Positions 35,572-43,173 of a stretch of DNA of 64,000 bases are shown one piece after another. Numbering within the stretch: the stretch's first letter is position 1; every line of letters starts with the position of its first letter. The notes under the pieces were generated by a model. That model saw only the letters and a program-made list of their open reading frames with translations. It searched no databases and was not told the DNA's origin. The position numbers and the translations under genes are program-made. The DNA is from Streptomyces shenzhenensis (GTDB taxonomy: Bacteria; Actinomycetota; Actinomycetes; Streptomycetales; Streptomycetaceae), in NCBI RefSeq assembly GCF_021462265.1, contig NZ_JAJONF010000024.1, forward strand, positions 1 to 64,000, in the 5' to 3' direction.

Positions 35572-37353
35572 ATGACCGACACCACCACCATCTCCCCGGC
35601 GGCGACGGAGCGCGGACCGGTCCCGCTGCCCCTGTCCCTCGCCCGGCTGCTCGTCGTCGTGGGCGCCGTGGGCACCATCGCGAGCGCCTTCCTCAGCTGG
35701 ACCTGGACGTCCGACTTCCCCGGCGACCTGACGGTCTACGGCTACCCGGCCGGCCTGCAGATCCTCGCCCTCGTGGGCGGCGTCCTCACCCTGCTGTTCG
35801 GGCTGACCCTGTGGGACGTCAAGTGGCTGCGCTGGCTGAACCCGGCGGACGCCACCTCCCCGGTCTTCCTGACGGCCCTGTCGGCGTTCGCCGTCTGCTG
35901 GTTCACCGGCATCGCCATCGCCGTCGACCTCGGCGGCCTGGTCAACCTCGACCCGGGCGCGTACGTGGCGATGGCGGCCTCCGCGCTGCCCGTCGCCGGC
36001 GCCCTCGCGCTGCCCCACCCGGCCCCCGGCACCGGCATCCGCGGCTACCTGACCAAGCCCCAGCTGCCCGCTCCCACCAAGGTGTCGGCGCTCACCGAGC
36101 GCGTCATCATCACGGTCGGCGTCGCGCTCGCCCTGCTGGCCTTCACCTACGGCATCGGCATCGACAACGACGCCAGCGAGACCTTCATCGGCTACCTGCT
36201 GCTGCTCGTCTTCGCCGCCTGGGGCCTGATGCACACCGGTCTGGTCGACCGCTTCGCGACCACCGCGGCGCACCACAAGGGGTTCGCCTCGGCGCTCGCC
36301 TTCGTCGCGGCCGTGGTCTTCCCCTTCACCCAGAACGACGACCACAACGCCAACGTCGGCGTGAACATCCTGATCTTCGCCACCGTCGCCCTCGGCCTGA
36401 ACATCGTTGTCGGCCTCACCGGTCTGCTCGACCTCGGTTACGTCGCGTTCCTCGGCGTCGGCGCCTACGCGGCCGCCCTGGTCTCCGGCTCGGAGTACTC
36501 CCGGTTCTCCGGTGTGCACTTCCCGTTCTGGGCCGCCGCCCTCACCGGCATGGCCGCCTCGCTGGTCTTCGGTGTGCTGATCGGCGCGCCGACCCTGCGG
36601 CTGCGCGGCGACTACCTGGCCATCGTCACGCTCGGCTTCGGTGAGATCTTCCGTATCACCGTCAACAACCTCGACGGCACCTCCGGGCCGAACATCACCC
36701 GCGGCCCCAACGGCATCACCCAGATCCCGGACCTGAACATCTTCGGGTTCAACCTGGGCGACTCGCACGACGTCCTCGGGCACAGCCTGGGCCGGTTCGC
36801 CAACTACCTGTTCCTGATGCTCATCGTCACGGCGATCGTCGTGCTCGTCTTCACCCGCGCCGCCGACTCCCGTATCGGCCGCTCCTGGATCGCCATCCGC
36901 GAGGACGAGACCGCCGCCACCGCCATGGGCATCAACGGCTTCCGCGTCAAGCTGATCGCCTTCGCCCTGGGCGCCTCCCTCGCGGGCCTCGCCGGCACCG
37001 TGATGGCGCACGTCAACTACAGCGTGAACCCGCAGCCGTACCAGTTCGCCGGCGCCGCCCCGCCCAACTCGGCCTTCCTGCTGGCCGCCGTCGTCCTCGG
37101 CGGCATGGGCACCGTCAGCGGCCCGCTGCTCGGCGCGAGCGTGCTCTACCTGGTCCCGGAGAAGCTCCAGTTCCTGCAGAACTACGAGCTGTTCGCCTTC
37201 GGCGTCGCGCTGATCCTGCTGATGCGGTTCCGGCCGGAGGGCATCATCGCCAACCGCCGCCGCCAGCTGGAGTTCCACGAGACCGGCCAGCTCGACGTAC
37301 CGGCGCAGGAGACGCTGAGCGACGACGCGGCCGTCACCAAGGCAGGGGCGTGA
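35572..37353 (+). CDS. livM: Branched-chain amino-acid ABC transporter permease, long form
   Basis: A 593-residue LivM permease. The conserved LivM core (VGVNILIFATVALGLNIVVGLTGLLDLGYVAFLGVGAYAAAL, then the SWIAIREDETAATAMGIN loop) starts only near residue 250. The first 250 residues add six or so helices not present in E. coli LivM (425 residues), a form found in actinobacteria. ATG at 35572 is used here; a GTG at 35563 overlaps the livH stop and is an equal candidate. The extra helices may regulate the channel. Confidence 0.92.
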   Translation: MTDTTTISPAATERGPVPLPLSLARLLVVVGAVGTIASAFLSWTWTSDFPGDLTVYGYPAGLQILALVGGVLTLLFGLTLWDVKWLRWLNPADATSPVFLTALSAFAVCWFTGIAIAVDLGGLVNLDPGAYVAMAASALPVAGALALPHPAPGTGIRGYLTKPQLPAPTKVSALTERVIITVGVALALLAFTYGIGIDNDASETFIGYLLLLVFAAWGLMHTGLVDRFATTAAHHKGFASALAFVAAVVFPFTQNDDHNANVGVNILIFATVALGLNIVVGLTGLLDLGYVAFLGVGAYAAALVSGSEYSRFSGVHFPFWAAALTGMAASLVFGVLIGAPTLRLRGDYLAIVTLGFGEIFRITVNNLDGTSGPNITRGPNGITQIPDLNIFGFNLGDSHDVLGHSLGRFANYLFLMLIVTAIVVLVFTRAADSRIGRSWIAIREDETAATAMGINGFRVKLIAFALGASLAGLAGTVMAHVNYSVNPQPYQFAGAAPPNSAFLLAAVVLGGMGTVSGPLLGASVLYLVPEKLQFLQNYELFAFGVALILLMRFRPEGIIANRRRQLEFHETGQLDVPAQETLSDDAAVTKAGA

Positions 37354-37359
37354 GGAACC

Positions 37360-38262
37360 ATGACGACACCTGTACTCGAAGCCCGTGACGTCACCATGCG
37401 GTTCGGCGGTCTGACCGCCGTCCGGTCCGTGGACTTCACGGTCAACAGCGGCGAGATCGTCGGCCTGATCGGCCCGAACGGCGCCGGCAAGACCACCTTC
37501 TTCAACTGCCTCACCGGCCTGTACGTCCCCACCGAGGGCACCGTCTCCTACCAGGGCAAGGTGCTGCCGCCCAAGCCGCACATGGTGACCCAGGCCGGCA
37601 TCGCGCGCACCTTCCAGAACATCCGGCTCTTCGCCAACATGACCGTTCTGGAGAACGTCCTCGTGGGCCGCCACACGCGGACCAAGGAGGGCCTGTGGTC
37701 CGCGCTGCTGCGCGGTCCCGGCTTCCGCAAGGCCGAGAAGGAGTCCGAGGCGAAGGCCATGGAGCTCCTGGAGTTCATCGGCCTCGCCGCCAAGCGCGAC
37801 CACCTCGCGCGCAACCTGCCCTACGGCGAGCAGCGCAAGCTGGAGATCGCGCGGGCGCTGGCCAGCGAGCCGGGACTGCTGCTGCTCGACGAGCCGACGG
37901 CCGGCATGAACCCGCAGGAGACCCGGGCCACCGAGGAACTGGTCTTCGCCATCCGGGACAAGGGCATCGCCGTCCTCGTCATCGAGCACGACATGCGCTT
38001 CATCTTCAACCTGTGTGACCGGGTCGCCGTCCTCGTCCAGGGCGAGAAGCTCGTCGAGGGCACCTCCGACGTCGTACAGGCGGACGACCGGGTCGTCGCC
38101 GCCTACCTGGGTGAGCCCTTCGAGGGCGCCCCCGGGACGGCGGAGGCAGCCGAGGTCGAGGCCGCGGAGGCCGCCGCCGACGCGGAGAGCGCCGACGCGG
38201 AGAGCGCCGCCGACACCGGGAGCACAGAGGCGGACAGCACCACCAAGGGAGAGGCCCAGTGA
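37360..38262 (+). CDS. livG: Branched-chain amino-acid ABC transporter ATPase
   Basis: A 300-residue ATPase of the LivG type: Walker A GPNGAGKTTFFNCL, a family-specific IARTFQNIRLFANMTVLENVLVGRH, and Walker B LLLLDEPTAGMNPQE; the signature segment reads LPYGEQRKLEIARAL. After the usual end at about residue 255 it has a tail of about 45 residues rich in Ala, Glu and Asp, with ADAESADAESAAD repeats. It starts 7 bases after the livM stop and overlaps livF by four bases. Confidence 0.94.
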   Translation: MTTPVLEARDVTMRFGGLTAVRSVDFTVNSGEIVGLIGPNGAGKTTFFNCLTGLYVPTEGTVSYQGKVLPPKPHMVTQAGIARTFQNIRLFANMTVLENVLVGRHTRTKEGLWSALLRGPGFRKAEKESEAKAMELLEFIGLAAKRDHLARNLPYGEQRKLEIARALASEPGLLLLDEPTAGMNPQETRATEELVFAIRDKGIAVLVIEHDMRFIFNLCDRVAVLVQGEKLVEGTSDVVQADDRVVAAYLGEPFEGAPGTAEAAEVEAAEAAADAESADAESAADTGSTEADSTTKGEAQ

Positions 38263-38975
38263 CCGCACTGCTGGAGGTCGAGGACCTCAGGGTCGCCTAC
38301 GGCAAGATCGAGGCCGTCAAGGGCATCTCGTTCAGCGTCGAGGCCGGTCAGGTCGTGACCCTCATCGGCACCAACGGCGCCGGCAAGACGACGACCCTGC
38401 GTACCCTGTCGGGTCTGCTCAAGCCGGCCTCGGGGAAGGTCGTGTTCGACGGCAAGCCGCTCAGCGGGGTTCCGGCGCACAAGATCGTCGCGCTCGGGCT
38501 CGCCCACTCCCCCGAGGGCCGGCACATCTTCCCGCGCCTGACGATCGCGGAGAACCTGCAGCTCGGTGCCTTCCTCCGCAAGGACAAGGCGGGCATCGAA
38601 AGGGACATCCAGCGGGCCTACGACCTCTTCCCGATCCTGGGCGAGCGGCGCAAGCAGGCCGCGGGCACCCTCTCGGGCGGTGAGCAGCAGATGCTGGCGA
38701 TGGGGCGCGCGCTGATGTCCCAGCCGAAGCTGCTGATGCTGGACGAGCCGTCGATGGGTCTGTCTCCGATCATGATGCAGAAGATCATGGCGACGATCCT
38801 GGAGCTGAAGTCGCAGGGGACGACCATTCTGCTGGTCGAGCAGAACGCGCAGGCGGCGTTGTCGCTGGCCGACCAGGGGCATGTGATGGAGGTCGGCAAC
38901 ATCGTGCTGTCGGGGAGCGGGCAGGACCTGCTCCACGACGAGTCGGTGCGGAAGGCGTACCTGGGCGAGGACTGA
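38259..38975 (+). CDS. livF: Branched-chain amino-acid ABC transporter ATPase
   Basis: A 238-residue LivF-type ATPase with Walker A GTNGAGKTTTLRTLSG, the typical LGLAHSPEGRHIFPRLTIAENLQLG segment, signature LSGGEQQMLAMGRAL and Walker B LMLDEPSMGLSP. It starts on the GTG that overlaps the livG stop (GTGA), so translation is coupled. It forms the ATPase pair with LivG. A bidirectional terminator follows. Confidence 0.94.
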   Translation: MTALLEVEDLRVAYGKIEAVKGISFSVEAGQVVTLIGTNGAGKTTTLRTLSGLLKPASGKVVFDGKPLSGVPAHKIVALGLAHSPEGRHIFPRLTIAENLQLGAFLRKDKAGIERDIQRAYDLFPILGERRKQAAGTLSGGEQQMLAMGRALMSQPKLLMLDEPSMGLSPIMMQKIMATILELKSQGTTILLVEQNAQAALSLADQGHVMEVGNIVLSGSGQDLLHDESVRKAYLGED

Positions 38976-38996
38976 CCCCCTGGGTTCGATACGACG

Positions 38997-39029
38997 AGGC
39001 CCGCGCTCCCTTCTCCGGAGCGCGGGCCT
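38997..39029. terminator. Bidirectional terminator between livF and the response regulator
   Basis: AGGCCCGCGCTCC and GGAGCGCGGGCCT form a 13-bp perfect stem with a 7-base loop, flanked by TT on the right. It lies between convergent genes, 22 bases past the livF stop and 24 before the next stop. Confidence 0.78.
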
Positions 39030-39052
39030 TGGCGTTCGCAGGTGTGTGCGGG

Positions 39053-39709
39053 TCAGCCCTTGGCGGACTTCTTCTCCTCGCTGTCCGCGATGACGGCCTC
39101 GGCGACCTGCTGCATCGACATGCGGCGGTCCATCGACGTCTTCTGGATCCAGCGGAACGCGGCCGGCTCGGTCAGGCCGTACTCGGTCTGCAGGACGGAC
39201 TTCGCGCGGTCGACCAGCTTGCGGGTCTCCAGGCGCTGGGTGAGGTCGGCGACCTCCTTCTCCAGCTGCCGCAGCTCGTTGAAGCGGGAGACGGCCATCT
39301 CGATCGCCGGGACGACGTCGCTCTTGCTGAACGGCTTGACCAGGTAGGCCATCGCGCCGGCGTCCCGGGCCCGCTCCACCAGGTCGCGCTGCGAGAAGGC
39401 AGTGAGCATCAGGACCGGGGCGATGGACTCCTCGGCGATCTTCTCGGCCGCCGAGATGCCGTCCAGCTTGGGCATCTTGACGTCGAGGATGACGAGGTCG
39501 GGGCGGTGCTCGCGGGCCAGCTCGACGGCCTGTTCGCCGTCACCGGCCTCACCGACGACCGTGTACCCCTCCTCCTCCAGCATCTCTTTCAGGTCCAGCC
39601 GGATCAAAGCCTCGTCCTCGGCGATGACGACTCGGGTCGTCAGCGGAGGCACGTGCGACTTGTCGTCGTCGGGCGCGTCTACGGGCTGGGGCGACTCGGG
39701 GGCGGTCAC
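39053..39709 (-). CDS. pdtaR: ANTAR-domain response regulator (PdtaR-like)
   Basis: A 218-residue response regulator. A receiver domain (about residues 26-140) has the acidic pocket IAEDEALIR, the phospho-acceptor Asp in LVILDVKMP, and the conserved Lys in LVKPFSK. A short coiled coil (EKEVADLTQRLETRKLVDRAK) leads into a C-terminal ANTAR domain (LQTEYGLTEPAAFRWIQKTSMDRRMSMQQVAEAVI), which binds paired hexanucleotide-loop RNA hairpins and prevents termination. GTG at 39709 follows GAGGAG. The partner kinase is not in the window. Confidence 0.92.
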   Translation of the reverse strand: MTAPESPQPVDAPDDDKSHVPPLTTRVVIAEDEALIRLDLKEMLEEEGYTVVGEAGDGEQAVELAREHRPDLVILDVKMPKLDGISAAEKIAEESIAPVLMLTAFSQRDLVERARDAGAMAYLVKPFSKSDVVPAIEMAVSRFNELRQLEKEVADLTQRLETRKLVDRAKSVLQTEYGLTEPAAFRWIQKTSMDRRMSMQQVAEAVIADSEEKKSAKG

Positions 39710-39809
39710 GGGGGCTCCTCGTTCAGGGCAGGGGTACTGCTGACAAGAGCCTACCTAGCTACGGTATGGTGGACGCGCGGAGGGTCGGGGATCACCTTTG
39801 ATTCTTCGA

Positions 39810-39884
39810 GCCCCGGTAGCCCAATTGGCAGCAGGCAACGGATTCAAAACCCGTACAGTGTCGGTTCGAGTCCGACCCGGGGCA
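39810..39884 (+). tRNA. tRNA-Leu (anticodon CAA)
   Basis: This folds as a cloverleaf: acceptor GCCCCGG/CCGGGGC with discriminator A, T-arm GTCGG-TTCGAGT-CCGAC, and anticodon loop TTCAAAA with anticodon CAA at 39845-39847. CCA is not encoded. The anticodon stem has an A-C mismatch next to the loop. The variable region has only 5 bases, a class I layout, whereas bacterial tRNA-Leu is normally class II with a long variable arm. Confidence 0.85.
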
Positions 39885-39921
39885 CTTTTGCTTGGATTCC
39901 AAGGTCGCGTTATTGCGTGGC

Positions 39922-39957
39922 CGAAGGGCCCCTCCCGCTTGGCGGAGGGGCCCTTCG
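39922..39957. terminator. Terminator between the tRNA and pyk
   Basis: CGAAGGGCCCCTCC and GGAGGGGCCCTTCG form a 14-bp stem with an 8-base loop, 4 bases past the stop of the leftward pyk gene and 37 past the tRNA. It can serve both. Confidence 0.8.
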
Positions 39958-39961
39958 TGCG

Positions 39962-41398
39962 TCACCTGGGGCTGTCGTCCTCGCCGATGTGGTGCACCCG
40001 GAGCATGTTGGTGGAGCCGGAGACGCCGGGCGGGGAGCCCGCCGTGATGACCACGACGTCGCCCTTCTCACAGCGCCCGTACTTCAGCAGCAGCTCGTCG
40101 ACCTGGTCGACCATCTTGTCCGTCGAGTCGACGTGCGGGCCGAGGAAGGTCTCCACGCCCCAGGTGAGGTTGAGCTGGGAGCGGGTGGCCGGTTCCGGGG
40201 TGAAGGCGAGCAGCGGGATCGGGGAGCGGTAGCGGGACAGCCGGCGGACGGTGTCCCCCGACTCGGTGAACGCGACCAGGAACTTCGCGTTCAGGAAGTC
40301 GCCCGTCTCCGCGGCGGCCCGGGCGACCGCGCCGCCCTGGGTGCGGGGCTTGTTGCTCTCGGTCAGCGGCGGCAGGCCCTTGGCGAGGATGTCCTCCTCG
40401 GCCGCCTCGACGATCTTCGCCATGGTGCGCACGGTCTCGATCGCGTACTTGCCGACGCTGGTCTCGCCGGAGAGCATCACCGCGTCCGTGCCGTCGATGA
40501 CCGCGTTGGCGACGTCGGAGGCCTCGGCGCGGGTGGGCCGCGAGTTCTCGATCATGGAGTCGAGCATCTGGGTGGCGACGATGACCGGCTTGGCGTTGCG
40601 CCTGGCCAGCTTGATCGCGCGCTTCTGGACGATCGGCACCTGCTCCAGCGGCATCTCCACGCCGAGGTCGCCGCGGGCGACCATGATGCCGTCGAAGGCG
40701 GCCACGATGGAGTCGATGTTCTCCACGGCCTGCGGCTTCTCGACCTTGGCGATCACCGGAAGGCGGCGGCACTCCTCGTCCATGATGCGGTGGACGTCCT
40801 CGATGTCCCGGCCGCTGCGCACGAAGGACAGCGCGATCACGTCGAAGCCGGTGCGCAGCGCCCACCGCAGATCGGCCTCGTCCTTCTCGGACAGGGCCGG
40901 GACGGAGACGGCGACACCGGGGAGGTTGAGGCCCTTGTGGTCGGAGACCATGCCGCCCTCGACCACCGTGGTGTGCACGCGGGGGCCGTCGACGTGGGTG
41001 ACCTCCAGGCAGACCTTGCCGTCGTCCACGAGAACGCGCTCACCGGGAGTGACGTCGCCCGCCAGACCCCGGTGCGTCGTCCCGCACTGGTGCCGGTCGC
41101 CCTCGGCGCCCTCCTCCACCGTGATGACGAAGGCGTCACCGCGTTCGAGGAGTACCGGGCCCTCGGTGAAACGGCCGAGCCGGATCTTCGGGCCTTGAAG
41201 GTCGGCGAGGATCCCGACACTGCGACCGGACTCGTCGGAGGCCTTGCGGACGCGGTGGTAGCGCTCCTCGTGCTCGGCGTAGCCGCCGTGGCTGAGGTTG
41301 AATCGGGCGACGTCCATTCCGGCCTCGACCAGTGCCTTGATCTGGTCGTACGAGTCGGTGGCGGGCCCCAGAGTACAAACGATCTTTGCTCGGCGCAT
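39962..41398 (-). CDS. pyk: Pyruvate kinase
   Basis: A 478-residue pyruvate kinase, which makes pyruvate and ATP from phosphoenolpyruvate and ADP. It begins MRRAKIVCTLGPATDSYDQI; the barrel holds MDVARFNLSHGGYAEH, GPKIRLG, VIAKVEKPQAVENID (catalytic Lys, metal Glu) and IMVARGDLGVEMPLEQVP, and the MLSGETSVGKYAIE motif is present. The C-terminal allosteric domain reads AVARAAAETGDFLNAKFLVAFTESGDTVRRLSRYR. Length is normal. It has its own terminator. Confidence 0.97.
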   Translation of the reverse strand: MRRAKIVCTLGPATDSYDQIKALVEAGMDVARFNLSHGGYAEHEERYHRVRKASDESGRSVGILADLQGPKIRLGRFTEGPVLLERGDAFVITVEEGAEGDRHQCGTTHRGLAGDVTPGERVLVDDGKVCLEVTHVDGPRVHTTVVEGGMVSDHKGLNLPGVAVSVPALSEKDEADLRWALRTGFDVIALSFVRSGRDIEDVHRIMDEECRRLPVIAKVEKPQAVENIDSIVAAFDGIMVARGDLGVEMPLEQVPIVQKRAIKLARRNAKPVIVATQMLDSMIENSRPTRAEASDVANAVIDGTDAVMLSGETSVGKYAIETVRTMAKIVEAAEEDILAKGLPPLTESNKPRTQGGAVARAAAETGDFLNAKFLVAFTESGDTVRRLSRYRSPIPLLAFTPEPATRSQLNLTWGVETFLGPHVDSTDKMVDQVDELLLKYGRCEKGDVVVITAGSPPGVSGSTNMLRVHHIGEDDSPR

Positions 41399-41757
41399 GG
41401 TTCGAGCCTAGGCCTTACCGGCGGGTAGAGAATTGGCCGTACATGACGACCCAACAACCTTTACGTGAAGGCCTATTGACAAGTGTTGAATTGTGCGCGC
41501 GTCCGCTCCGATGAGCATCCCGCCTTCGTCGAATGCGAGGAATCGCCGACGGGTCACAGCTCCGGCGACGCCGTCGTGAAGTGCGCGCCGACCTGAGCGC
41601 TCACGCGCAGTTGCGGCGGTTCGGCATCCGGGGGTTCGACGGGCGCCGGCAGGTCGGCGAGCTGGAAGCCGGCCCGCGACGGCACGCCGGGGTTCTGAGC
41701 GGTCCCGAAGGGCGCCGGTCCCCGGACCGGCGCCCCCGCGGTCTGCCGGCGACGTGC
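41399..41757. other. 359 bases with an orphan coding-like tail
   Basis: The pyk promoter must lie in the AT-richer part at 41410-41520. On the minus strand, 41554-41712 has strong streptomycete codon bias in one frame (about 89% G or C at third positions) ending ...QVGAHFTTASPEL, but with no start codon backed by a ribosome site. The same frame runs back without a stop into the TGA of the N-hydroxylase gene. It looks like the 3' remnant of a lost gene. Confidence 0.5.
41710..41735 (-). terminator. Terminator of the decarboxylase/N-hydroxylase operon
   Basis: GGGCGCCGGTCC and GGACCGGCGCCC form a near-perfect inverted repeat, 23 bases past the stop of the N-hydroxylase gene. Confidence 0.65.
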
Positions 41758-43173
41758 TCAGTCGACGAGCGGCGTGAGCTGCCTCGGCTGCTGCTGCGCC
41801 GGAACCCTTTCCTCCGGCCGCTCCAGACCGAAGCTGGTGAAGGCCGTGCGCGCGGGCAGCGGGTAGGGGTCCTTGCCGGTCAGGGAGTTGAGGATGGTGG
41901 CGGAGCGCCAGGCGGCCAGGCCCAGGTCCGGGGCGCCGACGCCGTGGGTGTGGCGTTCGGCGTTCTGCACGTACGCCGCTCCGGTCACCGACGGGTCGAG
42001 GAGGAGCCGGAACCGCTCGTCCACGCGCGGGCGTTCGCTGTTGTCCCGGCGCAGGTACGGGTCGAGTCCGGCGAGCAGGCGGCCGAGAGGGCGTTCGCGG
42101 TAGCCGGTGGCCAGGACGACGGCATCGGTGGTGAGCCGGGAGCGGCGGCCCTGCTGGACGTGTTCGAGGTGGAGCTCGACCTTGGTGGTGGCGACGCGTC
42201 CGGCCGTGCGGACCTGGACGCCGGGGGTCAGGACGGCTTCCGGCCAGCCGCCGTGCAGCGTGCGGCGGTACAGCTCGTCGTGGATCGCGGCGAGGGTGTC
42301 GGCGTCGATGCCCCTGTGCAGCTGCCACTGGGCGGAGACGAGCCGGTCCCGGACGGGTTCGGCGAGGGCGTGGAAGTAGCGGGTGTAGTCGGGGGTGAAG
42401 TGCTCCAGGCCGAGCTTGGAGTACTCCATGGGCGCGAACGCCTCGCCGCGCCCGATCCAGTGCAGCTTCTCGCGGCCGGCGGGCCGGTGGCGCAGCAGGT
42501 CCAGGAAGACCTCGGCGCCGGACTGTCCGCAGCCCACGACGGTGACGTGCTCGGCGGCGAGGAAGGTCTCGCGGTGGTCGAGGTAGTCGGCCGCGTGGAT
42601 GACCGGGATGCCCGCGGACTCCACCAGCGGCTTGAGCGGGTCGGGAACGTGGGGGACGGTCCCGACCCCGAGCACGACGTTCCTCGTGAAGGTACGGCCG
42701 AGCGACTCGGCCTCGCCCTCGGCGTCGAGCCGGGTGAAGTCGACCTCGAACAGCTCGCGTTCGGAGTTCCAGCGGACGGCGTCGACCTGGTGGGAGAAGC
42801 GCAGTCCGGGCAGGTTCTCGGCGACCCAGCGGCAGTAGGCGTCGTACTCGGCGCGCCGGATGTGGAAGCGCTCGGCGAAGTAGAACGGGAAGAGCCGGTC
42901 GCGGGCCTTGAGGTAGTTGAGGAACGACCAGGGGCTCGTGGGGTCGGCGAGGGTCACCAGGTCGGCGAGGAAGGGGACCTGGACGGTGGCGCCGTCGATC
43001 AGCAGCCGGGGGTGCCAGGCGAAATGCGGGCGCTGTTCGTAGAAGACGGCGTCGAGTTCGGGGAGTGGGTGGGCGAGTGCGGCAAGGGAGAGGTTGAACG
43101 GTCCGATGCCGATGCCGACCAGGTCGCGGGGTGCTTCGGGCTCGTGGTGTGGGGGGTTGGGCGTCGGTCTCAT
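41758..43173 (-). CDS. Lysine/ornithine/diamine N-monooxygenase family protein
   Basis: A 471-residue FAD-dependent N-hydroxylating monooxygenase of the IucD/PvdA/DesB type. The FAD loop GIGIGPFN is at residues 20-27, the substrate-binding FLADLVTLADPTSPWSFLNYLK near 75, the NADPH loop VVGCGQSGAEVFLDLL near 215, and the C-terminal DAVVLATGYRERPLG near 380. It hydroxylates the terminal amine of lysine, ornithine or a diamine, the first step towards hydroxamates. Its ATG overlaps the stop of the decarboxylase gene (ATGA), so a diamine product of that enzyme is the likely substrate. No acyltransferase or synthetase for a siderophore is adjacent. Confidence 0.9.
   Translation of the reverse strand: MRPTPNPPHHEPEAPRDLVGIGIGPFNLSLAALAHPLPELDAVFYEQRPHFAWHPRLLIDGATVQVPFLADLVTLADPTSPWSFLNYLKARDRLFPFYFAERFHIRRAEYDAYCRWVAENLPGLRFSHQVDAVRWNSERELFEVDFTRLDAEGEAESLGRTFTRNVVLGVGTVPHVPDPLKPLVESAGIPVIHAADYLDHRETFLAAEHVTVVGCGQSGAEVFLDLLRHRPAGREKLHWIGRGEAFAPMEYSKLGLEHFTPDYTRYFHALAEPVRDRLVSAQWQLHRGIDADTLAAIHDELYRRTLHGGWPEAVLTPGVQVRTAGRVATTKVELHLEHVQQGRRSRLTTDAVVLATGYRERPLGRLLAGLDPYLRRDNSERPRVDERFRLLLDPSVTGAAYVQNAERHTHGVGAPDLGLAAWRSATILNSLTGKDPYPLPARTAFTSFGLERPEERVPAQQQPRQLTPLVD

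Noticed and set aside
41408..42328. A 306-codon minus-strand frame overlapping the N-hydroxylase gene
   Set aside because: It is an arginine/proline-rich shadow of the N-hydroxylase reading frame.
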